Counted from the first letter of the stretch, positions 48,117 to 57,562 are shown. The stretch: 64,000 nucleotides of DNA from CATQHL01 sp965242895 (GCA_965242895.1 OZ251507.1:2418001-2482000), one strand, 5' to 3'. Translations and numbers: made by a program. The notes: generated by a model from the sequence alone, not told the origin.

Positions 48117-49064
48117 GTGCTCTTAGTGGATCGTCTGCCCACAGATTCCCCGCCTTCCCCGCCTTCCTCGGTGGTGGTAGGGGTGTTCGACGGCGTCCAC
48201 GCAGGCCACGCACAGATCATCGGCCGCCTAGTGAAGATCGCAGCCGAGAAGGAACTCGTCTCCACCGTGGTCACCTTCGCCCACCATCCGCTTCTCACGC
48301 TGCGGCCCGACGAAGCGCCGAAACTTCTCACCGACCTTCCTGCCAAGGCGTCGCTGCTAAAGGCGCTGGGCGTGCAGCGCACGGTCGTGCTGGAATTCGA
48401 TGAGAGCATGGCTTCGAAGACCCACACCGAGTTCGTGCGAGACATCCTGTGCGAAGGCTTGAACGCAAAGGTCGTGCTGGCCGGCCCAGATTTTCGCTTC
48501 GGACGAGATCGTCAAGGCTCGGTGGAGACGCTCCGAAGCACCGGAAGCGAATGCGGGTTCGACGTCGAGGTCATTGAGCTGTTCAGCCCCCCCAACTCTT
48601 CCGAAGCGGTTTCCTCTTCCGCCATTCGACGGATGCTCGCCGCCAACAGGGTCGCCGAGGCGGCCGAGATGCTGGGGAGGCCGTACTCCATCGAAGGCGT
48701 GGTAGTGGTGGGCGACCGCAGAGGAGCCAAGATCGGCTTTCCCACGGCCAACATTCCAGTGGCCCGGACACAGGCCTGGCCCGCTGACGGTGTCTACGTC
48801 GGCAGGTTCACCGACAGCGACGGGTGCAGGTACGACTGCGCCATAAACGTAGGACGCCGCCCCACCTTCTACCAGAACGCCGAACACTCCACTCTGGAAG
48901 CCCATCTCCTGGACTTCGACGGAGACCTCTACGGACACCAGGTAAAGGTGGAGTTCGAGGAGTTCCTCCGCAAAGAGCAGCGTTTCAGCGGTATCGACGC
49001 CTTGGCGGCGCAACTGAGAGTGGACGTGGCCAATGCCCGAAGAGTCCTCGCAGCAAGCGGCTGA
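48117..49064 (+). CDS. ribF: Bifunctional riboflavin kinase / FAD synthetase
   Basis: 315 residues from GTG 48117. FAD synthetase half: VVVGVFDGVHAGHAQII and VLAGPDFRFGRDRQG; riboflavin kinase half: GDRRGAKIGFPTANIP, YDCAINVGRRPTF and LEAHLLDFDGDLYG. Makes FMN and FAD; useful to the flavin- and oxidoreductase-rich set in this genome. Overlaps the next gene by 32 bases. Confidence 0.95.
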   Translation: MLLVDRLPTDSPPSPPSSVVVGVFDGVHAGHAQIIGRLVKIAAEKELVSTVVTFAHHPLLTLRPDEAPKLLTDLPAKASLLKALGVQRTVVLEFDESMASKTHTEFVRDILCEGLNAKVVLAGPDFRFGRDRQGSVETLRSTGSECGFDVEVIELFSPPNSSEAVSSSAIRRMLAANRVAEAAEMLGRPYSIEGVVVVGDRRGAKIGFPTANIPVARTQAWPADGVYVGRFTDSDGCRYDCAINVGRRPTFYQNAEHSTLEAHLLDFDGDLYGHQVKVEFEEFLRKEQRFSGIDALAAQLRVDVANARRVLAASG

Positions 49065-49704
49065 AGCCCTCAGCGCGGGCGCTCCCCGGGGTCCGTACGT
49101 CCCCCAATCCGTCCTGGTGCTGCTGCGCCACGGTCGGACGGAATTCAACCGCAAGCGGCTGCTCCAGGGGGTCAGCGACTACCCCCTAGACGAGTTCGGG
49201 CGCGCCCAGTCGCGAATCGCCGGCGAGTTCATACGACGCCGCTACCAGATCGACAAGGTGGTTTCCAGCCCTCGGCGCCGAGCGCTAGAGACTCTGGAGG
49301 CGGCCGGATTTGGCGGCCCAGACGTGGTCGTGGAGGAGCGCTTTCGGGAGATCGACTACGGACGTTTCGAGGGTGAACCCGTCGAAGCCGTCTCGCCCTA
49401 TCTGATGGAAGCTTGGGACTCCGATCCCGACTTCACCCCCCCCGGCGGCGAATCCTTGGCGTCCCTCTACAAGCGGGTAGACAGCGCCTGCCGTGAACTG
49501 CTCGAGCATTCGACCGGACAAAGCGTGCTGGTGAGTACGCACGCCACTTCCATCAAGGCTGCCGTGGTCTCAGCGATGGGCGGGCAGATCTCCATGATTA
49601 TGCGGATGTTCCTGCGCCCCGCTTCTCTCTCTGTAGTGGCGTCTGTGCCTTCCGGAATGGTGGTGCTGGCGGTAAACGAGTGCTCCGATTCCCTGCCGGT
49701 CTAG
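49033..49704 (+). CDS. Histidine phosphatase family protein
   Basis: 223 residues. RHG motif in VLLRHGRTEFNRKRLLQG with the nucleophile His, SSPRRRALETLEAAG, EIDYGRFEGEPVE, and the second His in STHATSIKAAV. Phosphoglycerate-mutase-like fold; likely a small-metabolite phosphatase (for example alpha-ribazole- or GpmB-like), exact substrate unknown. ATG 49033 lies inside ribF. Confidence 0.92.
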   Translation: MPEESSQQAAEALSAGAPRGPYVPQSVLVLLRHGRTEFNRKRLLQGVSDYPLDEFGRAQSRIAGEFIRRRYQIDKVVSSPRRRALETLEAAGFGGPDVVVEERFREIDYGRFEGEPVEAVSPYLMEAWDSDPDFTPPGGESLASLYKRVDSACRELLEHSTGQSVLVSTHATSIKAAVVSAMGGQISMIMRMFLRPASLSVVASVPSGMVVLAVNECSDSLPV

Positions 49705-49783
49705 CCCTGCGGTCTGCTCCTGCGCCTGTCGCCGGTCTGCCACCCCAGCCCGGCCCCTGCCCCTGCGGCCCAGCCTGGCAGGT

Positions 49784-52051
49784 CTAGAGCCCTACAAACC
49801 CTCCGCTTCCTAGCCTGACGTCATTGTTGCCGCCCCAGCAGGTGACGGCACCCCCCGCCCGCAGAGCGCAGGTGTGATTAACCCCCGCGTCGATGGCTGT
49901 GGCGTCGTTGACGCCCGCTACCTCGATCGGCCTCGCCGAGCTCTCGCTCCCTCCGTTTCCTAGCTGGCCGTAGTCGTTGCTGCCCCAGCAGGTGACGGCG
50001 CCCCCCGCCCGCAAGGCGCAGGTGTGGTTTTCTCCAGCAGTCAGCGCCGCTGCGTCGTCGATGCCCGCGACTTCCAGCGGAGTGTTCGACTCGCTGACGA
50101 CTATGTTCCCTAGCTGGCCGTAGTCGTTGCTGCCCCAGCAGGTGACGGCTCCTCCCGCCCGCAAGGCGCAGGCGTGTTTGAAACCCGCGGCCACGCTCAC
50201 GGCGTCGGTTACGCCTACGACCTCTACCGGGGAGCGGGAGGCCTCATAGCTTCCGTCGCCGAGTTGCCCATCCCCGTTGTATCCCCAGCAGGAGACTTGT
50301 CCTGTCCTACGCACCACACAGGTCTGGTAGCTGTGAGCCGAGGCAGCCACCGCGTCGGTGACGCCCTCTACATAGACCGGAACCTCCGAATCCTCTTCCA
50401 GGTTGCCGAGTTGTCCGTTTCCGTTGTATCCCCAGCAGGAGACAGCACCCGCAGCGTGCACCGCACAAGTGTGGAAACTGCCTACAGCTAAGCTCGCAGC
50501 GTCGGTTATGCCTACGACCCCGACCGGAGCGCCCGAGTCTTCGTCGGTATTGTTGCCGAGTTGCCCGTCTCCGTTATACCCCCAGCAGGAGATTCTGCCC
50601 GTTGCGTGCACAGCGCAGGTGTGTCCGCCGTTGACAGAGAGAGTTACGGCGTCGTTGACGCCCGCCACCACTATCGGAACGACCGCATTGCCGCTGTCGT
50701 TCCCGTCGCCGATCTGCCCCCAACTGTTAAAGCCCCAGCAGGAGATTCTGCCCGCGGCGTGCAGGGCGCACGTGTGAATTCCTGCGGAGACGGCCGTGTA
50801 TCTAGGAACTCCCACGACTTCGACCGGAGTGTCCGAATCCTCGATGGTGCCGCTGCCGAGTTGGCCGTACTCGTTGTATCCCCAGCAGGAGATGCCCCCG
50901 CTTCTGCCCAGAGCGCAAGAGTGCCAACTCCCTCCCGCCACCGCCGCTGCGTCGGATACGCCGGCGACCTTTACCGGCACGGCCGAGTCGTCCACGCTTC
51001 TGCCGAGCTGTCCGTCTCCGTTGTAGCCCCAGCAGGATGCACGCCCCGTGGTGTGCGCCGCACAGGTGTGGAAACTGCCGGCGCTCACGGCTTCGGCGTC
51101 GGTGATTCCGAGGACTTGCACAGGCGCTTCGGAGTCGGACTTGGTGCCGCTGCCGAGTTGCCCGTCCCCGTTGCGCCCCCAGCAGGAGATCGTGCCGTCG
51201 GCGTGCAGGGCGCACGTGTGGTTTGAGCTCGTGGTGATGGCCGTAGCGCCGCTGACGTTCCTGACTTCGACTGGGGTCGTCGAGCCGCTTCTGTCGCCGC
51301 CGCCGATCTGATTCCAGGTGTTGTCCCCCCAGCAGGAGACCGCTCCGTCGGCGTGCAGGGCGCACGTGTGATCGCTCCCGGCGGTGACGGCTGCGGCGTT
51401 GTTGACGCCCGTGACTTTTACGGGCGCCGTCGAGTCTTGGTTGCTGCCGTTTCCGAGTTGGCCGTCCCCGTTGCGCCCCCAGCAGGAGATTGTGCTGTCG
51501 GCGTGCAGGGCGCACGTGTGGCTTGCGCCTGCGGTGACGGCTGTTGCGTTGTTGATGTTCTGGACGAGTGCTGGGGTGGTGGAGTAGAGGCCGGAGGTGC
51601 CGTTGCCGAGTTGCCCGTCTCTGTTGCTGCCCCAGCAGGAGATCGCTCCGTCTGCGTGCAGGGCGCACGTGTGGTCTGCGCCTGCGGTGACGGCTGTTGC
51701 GTTGTTGATGTTCTGGACGAGTGCTGGGGTGGTGGAGTAGAGGCCGGAGATGCCGTTTCCGAGTTGCCCGCTGTTGTTGCTGCCCCAGCAGGAGACCGCT
51801 CCATCGGCGTGCAGGGCGCAAGAATGACCGCTGGGCTCGGCTCCTCCTGCGGCGACGGCTGCAGCAGCCAGCGAACCCGCCGCGCTCACCTGCCCATAGG
51901 CTGCGGCGCTCGCTTCGCCGCCGGCGTCCTTACCGGCGTCCCTAGAGGGTCGGTAGTCGTCATCCGAAGTGGCGATCGAGTTCCCGCCGCACGCCGCAGC
52001 GGTAAAAAATGCGAAAACAGCCGCGACGCTGACTGCGATACGAAGGAACAT
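49784..52051 (-). CDS. Exported RCC1-repeat (beta-propeller) lipoprotein
   Basis: 755 residues. An N-terminal hydrophobic segment ends at TAAAC (Cys 21), a probable lipobox, so the protein is likely anchored outside the membrane. After a short linker come 14 repeats of about 50 residues, each with HTCALHADGAISCWGSN-like cores ending in GQLGNG, the RCC1 pattern; each repeat carries a Cys pair, unusual for RCC1 and suggesting disulfides in an exported protein. 14 blades would form two seven-bladed propellers. Binding partner unknown. Divergent from the BMP lipoprotein gene. Confidence 0.9.
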   Translation of the reverse strand: MFLRIAVSVAAVFAFFTAAACGGNSIATSDDDYRPSRDAGKDAGGEASAAAYGQVSAAGSLAAAAVAAGGAEPSGHSCALHADGAVSCWGSNNSGQLGNGISGLYSTTPALVQNINNATAVTAGADHTCALHADGAISCWGSNRDGQLGNGTSGLYSTTPALVQNINNATAVTAGASHTCALHADSTISCWGRNGDGQLGNGSNQDSTAPVKVTGVNNAAAVTAGSDHTCALHADGAVSCWGDNTWNQIGGGDRSGSTTPVEVRNVSGATAITTSSNHTCALHADGTISCWGRNGDGQLGSGTKSDSEAPVQVLGITDAEAVSAGSFHTCAAHTTGRASCWGYNGDGQLGRSVDDSAVPVKVAGVSDAAAVAGGSWHSCALGRSGGISCWGYNEYGQLGSGTIEDSDTPVEVVGVPRYTAVSAGIHTCALHAAGRISCWGFNSWGQIGDGNDSGNAVVPIVVAGVNDAVTLSVNGGHTCAVHATGRISCWGYNGDGQLGNNTDEDSGAPVGVVGITDAASLAVGSFHTCAVHAAGAVSCWGYNGNGQLGNLEEDSEVPVYVEGVTDAVAASAHSYQTCVVRRTGQVSCWGYNGDGQLGDGSYEASRSPVEVVGVTDAVSVAAGFKHACALRAGGAVTCWGSNDYGQLGNIVVSESNTPLEVAGIDDAAALTAGENHTCALRAGGAVTCWGSNDYGQLGNGGSESSARPIEVAGVNDATAIDAGVNHTCALRAGGAVTCWGGNNDVRLGSGGFVGL
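49850..51830 (-). repeat. About 150-bp DNA repeats coding the RCC1 blades
   Basis: Fourteen copies, with the two nearest the N terminus almost identical: the 66 bases at 51544-51609 recur at 51694-51759 with one or two changes. Suggests recent internal duplication. Confidence 0.85.
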
Positions 52052-52234
52052 GGACGGGTCTACTCCTTTTCGAACTGGGTGAACTGGGAAGCATTTGGAC
52101 TTGGAAGCGGGCCGAAGCGGGCCGGTGCAACGGGCCGGTGAAGCTGGCCGGTTTCCAGCACTCTAGCCCAGGCGATGTAGCATTCACCGAGTGAATTTCC
52201 GCCGCACCTGGAATGAAATTTGAATGGACACTCG
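52052..52234. other. Divergent spacer between two lipoprotein genes
   Basis: Holds GGGCCGGTG direct repeats (about 52105-52145) and presumably both promoters; none is clear enough to place. Confidence 0.4.
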
Positions 52235-53404
52235 ATGAGGAATTTCTGGTTAGCCGCAGCGTCGATTGCGGCCGTCGCTGGGATGCTGGCCGCAGGTTGC
52301 TCAGGGGATGGAGACGAAGAGGAACCCCCTGACAGCAGCACCGCAGGCGGTACAGGACAGACGACGCCGCGGCCTGTGCCCGCGACCCCCTCCGACCTGC
52401 TGCTCGACACGAACGGAGACGGCAAGGTGATCGTCGGGGTGGCGACCCCAGGGTCGCGCAGCGACGGCGGCTATTACCAGGCGCTCGTCGACGCCGCCAG
52501 AAAGTTTGCGGGCGCCAATCCGAAATTCGGCATCCCAATCATCGTCGACGAGATCAAGTCCGCCGACGCCAAGACGGAACTGATCAACCTGGCCGAGCAG
52601 GGCGTGGACATGATCGCCGTGGGCGGCACCGACATAGCAGAACCCCTAGCCGAAGTCATCGAGCAGTACCCAGACATCTTTTGGTACTGCAACTGCGGCT
52701 CTGACTACCCGCAGCTAGAGGGGCTGGCCCAGGCTCAGGACGACAGTTCTCAGATCAGCTATAGCGCAGGGTTCGCGACCGGAATCCTGATGCGCGACAG
52801 CGGCGGAGACAGCGCCTATTTTCTGGGTTGCTGCGACCTCAATTTCGAGAAGGAAGCCCGCGAAGCGTTCGAGATGGGGCTGAAGGCCGTGGACGAAAGT
52901 TTCACGATGACATACGTTCCCACCGGCGTCACCCCGTTCGACTTCGCCAACATCGCCGGCGCCGCCGAAGCCTTCAACAACGCAGTCGCCGCTGGAGCCG
53001 ACGCCGTATACCCCTACCTCAGCGGGGCGCACGAAGCTGTAGTGAAGTTGGCGAACGACAACGACGTCATAGTCATGTCGGCGGGCCGCTCCGACGCTTG
53101 TGAACGCGTAGACCTCAACTACCAGATAGCCGTGCAGTACGACGCAGGCGACTACGTCGAGACCTTGCTAGAGATGTTTGCCGACGGCGAGTTCGCTGAG
53201 GGCGACATCTTTACTTTTAACGTGGGGGAGTTCCCGTTCGTGGGCGCCAAGTTATGCGACCCCACCGCTGCCCAGGCGTCCGAGTTGGAAGCCGAGATGG
53301 AGCGCATCGCAGCAGGCGAATACTCCCTCCCGTTCCACTGCATAAAGGCTCGGGCATACGGGTTTTCCGACGAGCGCTGCGATTCCGGATCGGATTCCGA
53401 GTAA
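52235..53404 (+). CDS. BMP family ABC transporter substrate-binding lipoprotein
   Basis: 389 residues from ATG 52235 (TTG 52220 is a possible earlier start). Signal peptide with lipobox LAAGC near residue 22, then an acidic/Ser linker. Mature part is of the basic-membrane-protein/PnrA type: VIVGVATPGSRSDGGYYQALV, YPDIFWYCNCG, ISYSAGFATGILM and GADAVYPYLSGAHEAV. These proteins bind purine nucleosides. First gene of a complete nucleoside importer operon. Confidence 0.92.
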   Translation: MRNFWLAAASIAAVAGMLAAGCSGDGDEEEPPDSSTAGGTGQTTPRPVPATPSDLLLDTNGDGKVIVGVATPGSRSDGGYYQALVDAARKFAGANPKFGIPIIVDEIKSADAKTELINLAEQGVDMIAVGGTDIAEPLAEVIEQYPDIFWYCNCGSDYPQLEGLAQAQDDSSQISYSAGFATGILMRDSGGDSAYFLGCCDLNFEKEAREAFEMGLKAVDESFTMTYVPTGVTPFDFANIAGAAEAFNNAVAAGADAVYPYLSGAHEAVVKLANDNDVIVMSAGRSDACERVDLNYQIAVQYDAGDYVETLLEMFADGEFAEGDIFTFNVGEFPFVGAKLCDPTAAQASELEAEMERIAAGEYSLPFHCIKARAYGFSDERCDSGSDSE

Positions 53405-53542
53405 CGCCCGCACTCGGCACCCCCTGCCTGAGCAGGCCGCTGCCAATGGGCCTAGCGCCAATTCCACTGCGGAACGCCCGCCTTCCCCGCCTTGCCCGCC
53501 TCTGCGCCCTTCGGCTGGGCTTGAGAAAGCCTCGGTGAGATA

Positions 53543-55297
53543 GTGGAAACGTCTGGGGAGCGCCGCCCGCCGGCTGTGCAGATGCGGGGTATCACCAAGC
53601 GCTTCGGGGGTGTGACGGCCTGCAAGGACGTGGACTTGTCGCTGCAGGAGGGTGAAATCCACGGAATTCTCGGCGAGAACGGAGCAGGCAAATCGACCCT
53701 GATGAGGATGCTCATGGGGATGCTGCAGCCCGACGCCGGCAGCATCGCCATCGACGGCGAGGTGCGCCGGTTTAAAGCCCCCGCCGAGGCCGCCAAGTGG
53801 GGGATCGGAATGGTGCACCAGCACTTCAGCCTGGTCGAACCCCTCACGGTCTGGGAAAACGTCGTCCTGGGGGAGCGTTCCCGCCTCAGTCCCGCCGCAG
53901 CTAGACGCTGGATCAAGGAGATCGCCGATACCTACGGGCTCGACGTCAACCCCGACGAGCGGGTCTCCGACCTCAGCGCCGGTCTGCGGCAGCGGGTGGA
54001 GATCATCAAATGCCTCAGAAGCGATCCCCGAATCGTGATCCTGGACGAGCCCACCGCCGTTCTGACCCCGCAGGAGTCCGAACAACTCTTCGCCGTGCTG
54101 CGCCGCGTGGTGGAACAGCAGAACAAAGTGCTGGCGCTGGTCAGCCACAGACTCGACGAGGTGCTGGCCGCCGCAGATCAGATAACGATCATGCGCGCCG
54201 GCGAGGCGGTCGAGCGGTTCGCCGCAGCCGACGCCGACGCCTCCGGCTTGGCGCGGGCGATGCTAGGTCGAGACGTCCCGCTGCGTTCAGCGGCGGCCGC
54301 CGCCCGAGGCCGCCTCGAGACCTCCGAGGGGTCGTTCTCGGCGGCGGGTTCAGGCGGGACGGGGCAGTCTGGCCAGGCTGGGCAGTCTGGTCAGGCTGGG
54401 CGGGCTGGTCAGGCTGGGCGGTCTGCGTCCCCCAAAGCTGACAGCCGTAAAACCCGGGATGCGGAGCCTCAGCCCGAACTCCAGCCCGTGCTGAGCATAA
54501 ACGGGGCGAGCGCCTCAGGTCGAAACGGGCGCATCCTCCTCGACGCTCTCTCTCTAGAAGTCCGACCCGGCGAGATCGTGGGCGTCGCCGGCGAGGAGGG
54601 CAACGGCCAGAGCGCCCTCGAAGACCTCCTTTCCGGCTTCCTCAAGCTGGATTCCGGGGACGTTCTTGTGCAGGGCAGGCGGGTGTCCGTCGGCAAGCCC
54701 GGCTCCATGGCACGCGCCGGCGTGGCCGTCGTCCCATCCGACCGCAGTGAGTCCGGCTGCGTGCTGAACATGAGCGTAGCCGAGAACCTCACGCTGCTCT
54801 TTCCGCCCATATCCCCCCTAGGCTTCGGAATCCTCGACCTCAAGGCGAGGTTAAGGGAGGCCGAGAAACTCATGGAGCAGTTCGGCGTGCAGGCTCCCCG
54901 TCCCGACGCTCCGATGCGGTCGTTGTCCGGCGGCAATCAGCAGCGGGTGATCCTGGCCAGAGAGCTCAGCGGAAACCCGAAAGTCCTAGTGGCCTCCCAG
55001 CCCACCAGCGGTCTCGACGTGGGAGGCGTCGAGTACGTATACGAGCGCATCCGCCGAGTCGCCGAAGACGGAGCGGGCGTTCTGCTGATCTCCACAGAAC
55101 TCGTGGAGGTGCTCGACTTCGCCGAGCGGATTCTGGTCATCTCCAAGGGGCGCATCGTCGCAGAGATGCCGCGCAGCGAAGCGGACGTGGAGCGGCTGGG
55201 GATGCTGATGGGCGGCGCAGCCTCTCCGTCCGGCGCAGTCCCTCCGTCGGGCGCATCCTCCCCGTCCGGCGCAGCCGGAGAGTCGAACGCCCCATGA
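53543..55297 (+). CDS. Nucleoside-type ABC transporter, double ATPase subunit
   Basis: 584 residues from GTG 53543. First ATPase domain complete: GENGAGKST, LSAGLRQRVEIIK, IVILDEPTAVLTPQE. Second domain has the family's degenerate P-loop GEEGNGQSALEDLL, with LSGGNQQRVILAREL and ASQPTSGLDVGG, as in NupO/RnsB-like proteins. The linker (about 265-300) is a GQSGQAGRAG repeat coded by a 15-base DNA repeat at 54356-54420. Overlaps the next permease by four bases. Confidence 0.94.
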   Translation: METSGERRPPAVQMRGITKRFGGVTACKDVDLSLQEGEIHGILGENGAGKSTLMRMLMGMLQPDAGSIAIDGEVRRFKAPAEAAKWGIGMVHQHFSLVEPLTVWENVVLGERSRLSPAAARRWIKEIADTYGLDVNPDERVSDLSAGLRQRVEIIKCLRSDPRIVILDEPTAVLTPQESEQLFAVLRRVVEQQNKVLALVSHRLDEVLAAADQITIMRAGEAVERFAAADADASGLARAMLGRDVPLRSAAAAARGRLETSEGSFSAAGSGGTGQSGQAGQSGQAGRAGQAGRSASPKADSRKTRDAEPQPELQPVLSINGASASGRNGRILLDALSLEVRPGEIVGVAGEEGNGQSALEDLLSGFLKLDSGDVLVQGRRVSVGKPGSMARAGVAVVPSDRSESGCVLNMSVAENLTLLFPPISPLGFGILDLKARLREAEKLMEQFGVQAPRPDAPMRSLSGGNQQRVILARELSGNPKVLVASQPTSGLDVGGVEYVYERIRRVAEDGAGVLLISTELVEVLDFAERILVISKGRIVAEMPRSEADVERLGMLMGGAASPSGAVPPSGASSPSGAAGESNAP

Positions 55298-56421
55298 GCT
55301 TCGCTCTGCCCTCCGCCTCCGGCGCTGCGGATCGCTCGCGTCTGAAGAGCGCCTCCCGCGTCCTGGCCGTCTACGCAGTCTGCATCGCATCCGCCCTAGC
55401 GATTTCCGCTCTGGTGGTCTGGGCCGCCGGAGGGTCGTGGACTGCGGTGCTCTCCTCCCTTCTCGACGGCAGCCTGCGCCGCCCCGGCCGCTGGGGTCGT
55501 ACCATCGGGGAGGCCATTCCGCTGCTCCTCGTAGCGCTCGGTATGATCGTCAACCTGAAGGCCGGGCTGGTGAACATCGGCCAGGAAGGGCAGCTCTACG
55601 TAGGGGCGGCGTTCGCCGCCTACGTCGGGACGTTCATGGGCGGGCCCGGCCCTCTTGTGCTGATCATGCTGCTGCTGGCGGGCGTCCTAGGGGGCGCCGT
55701 CTGGGCCGGGCTGTGTTCCGTCCTGCGCTACTGGCGGGGTGTTCCCGAAGTCTTAAGTTCGCTCTTGCTGGTCTTCGCCGCGGCGCAGTTGGTGGGTTAC
55801 GGACTCAAGAACACGCGGCTCCTGCTAGACCCCACGCCCGACACCGGTAACCGCAACTTCGTGAGCGAGCAACTCTCCGAGTCGGAGCGCCTAGGCCGTA
55901 TCGGGTTTCTAGGGAACGAGTTTCCGGTGAGCGTCTTCGCCGCCCTCGCCCTAGCGGCGCTGCTAGCGCTCATCTTGAGGCGGAGCATCGTCGGCTTTCG
56001 TCTGCAGATGCTGGGGAGCGCACCCCGGGCGGCTCACCGAGCGGGCGTGTCGGAGCGTCTCTACGGCGGCCTCTCTCTGGTGGTTTCGGGCGCCTTCTGC
56101 GGCCTGGCCGGGGCTTTCATGCTCTCCGGCGGGGACTTCGGGAACTACCGCCTCACCCCAGGGTTCCCCGTGAACATCGGCTGGGAGGGCCTGCTGGTGG
56201 CGCTGGTGGCGCGCTCCCATCCCATCCTGGCCGTTCCAGCCGCTTTCGTTTTCGCCGCTCTACGTACGGGTTCGGGTTTTCTCGCCGCCACGGGAGTGGA
56301 TCGCGGGATCACCCGCATAGTGCAGGCACTGCTCGTGCTGGCGCTGCTGATCCCCCCAGCAATCCTCCACGTTCGAAGCAGGCGCAGGAAGTTGGCGGGT
56401 GTGGTGGATGATGGGCGCTAG
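55294..56421 (+). CDS. Nucleoside-type ABC transporter permease 1
   Basis: 375 residues, about nine membrane helices. Blocks of the BPD-type-2/NupP family: GEAIPLLLVALGMIVNLKAG, LVNIGQEGQLYVGAAFAAYV and AFCGLAGAFMLSGGDFGNYR, which hold the cytosolic coupling region. Starts in the stop of the ATPase gene (ATGA). Confidence 0.92.
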   Translation: MSFALPSASGAADRSRLKSASRVLAVYAVCIASALAISALVVWAAGGSWTAVLSSLLDGSLRRPGRWGRTIGEAIPLLLVALGMIVNLKAGLVNIGQEGQLYVGAAFAAYVGTFMGGPGPLVLIMLLLAGVLGGAVWAGLCSVLRYWRGVPEVLSSLLLVFAAAQLVGYGLKNTRLLLDPTPDTGNRNFVSEQLSESERLGRIGFLGNEFPVSVFAALALAALLALILRRSIVGFRLQMLGSAPRAAHRAGVSERLYGGLSLVVSGAFCGLAGAFMLSGGDFGNYRLTPGFPVNIGWEGLLVALVARSHPILAVPAAFVFAALRTGSGFLAATGVDRGITRIVQALLVLALLIPPAILHVRSRRRKLAGVVDDGR

Positions 56422-56460
56422 GAGCGGCAGGAGCGGCAGGGGCGCTAGGAGCGCTAGGAC
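56422..56460 (+). repeat. GGAGCGCTAG / GGAGCGGCAG repeats before permease 2
   Basis: Ten-base direct repeats fill the 39-base gap and reach the ribosome-binding region of the next gene, so copy number could alter its translation. Confidence 0.6.
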
Positions 56461-57402
56461 GTGATAGCCGACTTCTTCACTGCGGTCGGGGAGGTGCTCT
56501 CCGATGAGGTCACCTACCTCAGCGGTTGGCGCTTCGCAGCCGCTCTAGGGTTCGTAGCCGTGGGGGAGTGGGTGGCGGAACGCTCCGGCGCCATCAACAT
56601 CTCCGTCGAGGGGGCCATGCTGGCCGGCGCTTTCGTGTCTGTGCTAGGCAGCAGCCTCCCCGGTTCCGCGCCCGTCGGTCTGCTTTTCGCCGCCCTAGCC
56701 GGCTTGATGGTAGCGATGGTTCAGGCGCATCTCAGCCACAACCTCACGGTCAACCAGTTCGTGGTAGGCTTGACTTTGAACATTCTCGTGCTGGGCGCAG
56801 CCGGTTTCCTCCACGGCAGCCTGAGCCTCCCGCAGCCTCAGACCGCCAGCGTCCTAGAAGTGCCAGGCTTGGTTGAGATCCCGCTGCTAGGTCGTGCGCT
56901 CTTCGGGCAGCCATGGCCTCTGTATCTGCTCTACCCGCTCATACCCCTCACGTGGTGGCTCGTCTACCGCACCCGCTGGGGGCTGGAGGTGCGAGCGTCG
57001 GGCGAGAACCCAACTGCGGCAGACGTCTCTTCGGTGAACGTGAACGCCCGCCGCCGACAGGCCGTTTACTTGGCAGGTCTCACCTCCGGCCTGGGCGGCG
57101 CTTTCCTGGTGCTAGGCCAGGTTGGCGCCTATGAGGATTCCATCGTCGGCGGGCAGGGCTTCATAGCCATAGCAGCCGTCTATTTCGGGGGCTGGACCCT
57201 TCGTGGGGCGATGTTGGGATGCCTGCTGTTCGGGGTCGTAAATTCCTTCCGAATCAGCCTCCCAGTGATCGGCTATCAGGTGAACTCAGAGTTGCTGGCG
57301 TCGCTGCCCTTCGTGCTGACCATCCTCGCGGCGGCGGTATTCGCCAAGCGCACTCGTGAGCCGCAGGCGCTGGCGCAGCAGTTCGCACGCGGCCTGCGCT
57401 GA
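56461..57402 (+). CDS. Nucleoside-type ABC transporter permease 2
   Basis: 313 residues from GTG 56461. NupQ/RnsD-like: FAAALGFVAVGEWVAERSGAINISVEGAMLAGAF, LTVNQFVVGLTLNILVLG, and GLGGAFLVLGQVGAYEDSIVGGQGFIAIA near the C terminus. Completes the BMP-ATPase-permease-permease importer for nucleosides. Confidence 0.93.
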   Translation: MIADFFTAVGEVLSDEVTYLSGWRFAAALGFVAVGEWVAERSGAINISVEGAMLAGAFVSVLGSSLPGSAPVGLLFAALAGLMVAMVQAHLSHNLTVNQFVVGLTLNILVLGAAGFLHGSLSLPQPQTASVLEVPGLVEIPLLGRALFGQPWPLYLLYPLIPLTWWLVYRTRWGLEVRASGENPTAADVSSVNVNARRRQAVYLAGLTSGLGGAFLVLGQVGAYEDSIVGGQGFIAIAAVYFGGWTLRGAMLGCLLFGVVNSFRISLPVIGYQVNSELLASLPFVLTILAAAVFAKRTREPQALAQQFARGLR

Positions 57403-57475
57403 CGCTCCCCGGGGGGCGCGCTGGCGCTCCCCGGAGGCGCGCTGACGCTTCCCGGAGGGCGCGCTGGCACTCGTT
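57396..57475 (+). repeat. 21-22 bp GC-rich tandem repeat
   Basis: About three copies of GCGCTGACGCTCCCCGGAGG directly after permease 2. Could act as a transcription end or as a slippage site. Confidence 0.8.
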
Positions 57476-57491
57476 GCGCGTTGCTTCGTGC

Positions 57492-57497
57492 TATGAT
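57492..57497 (+). promoter_or_regulatory. TATGAT box ahead of the giant exported protein
   Basis: TATGAT in a locally AT-rich stretch (57490-57535), about 70 bases before ATG 57563. No convincing -35 element at standard spacing, so the call is weak. Confidence 0.35.
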
Positions 57498-57550
57498 AAG
57501 AAAATTATTCGAAGCCTTAGGATCGGCTTTTATAAGGTCCTCAGAACATG

Positions 57551-57557
57551 AAAGGAG
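57551..57557 (+). promoter_or_regulatory. Shine-Dalgarno for the signal-peptide start
   Basis: AAAGGAG five bases before ATG 57563. It shows that translation begins at the signal peptide, in the frame that the G15 tract then throws off. Confidence 0.75.
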
Positions 57558-57562
57558 TTGGC

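Noticed and set aside
50174..52141. Long plus-strand open frames opposite the RCC1 gene
   Set aside because: They arise from the repeated blades read backwards, have repeat-mirrored composition and no known domain; the minus-strand RCC1 frame is clearly the real gene.
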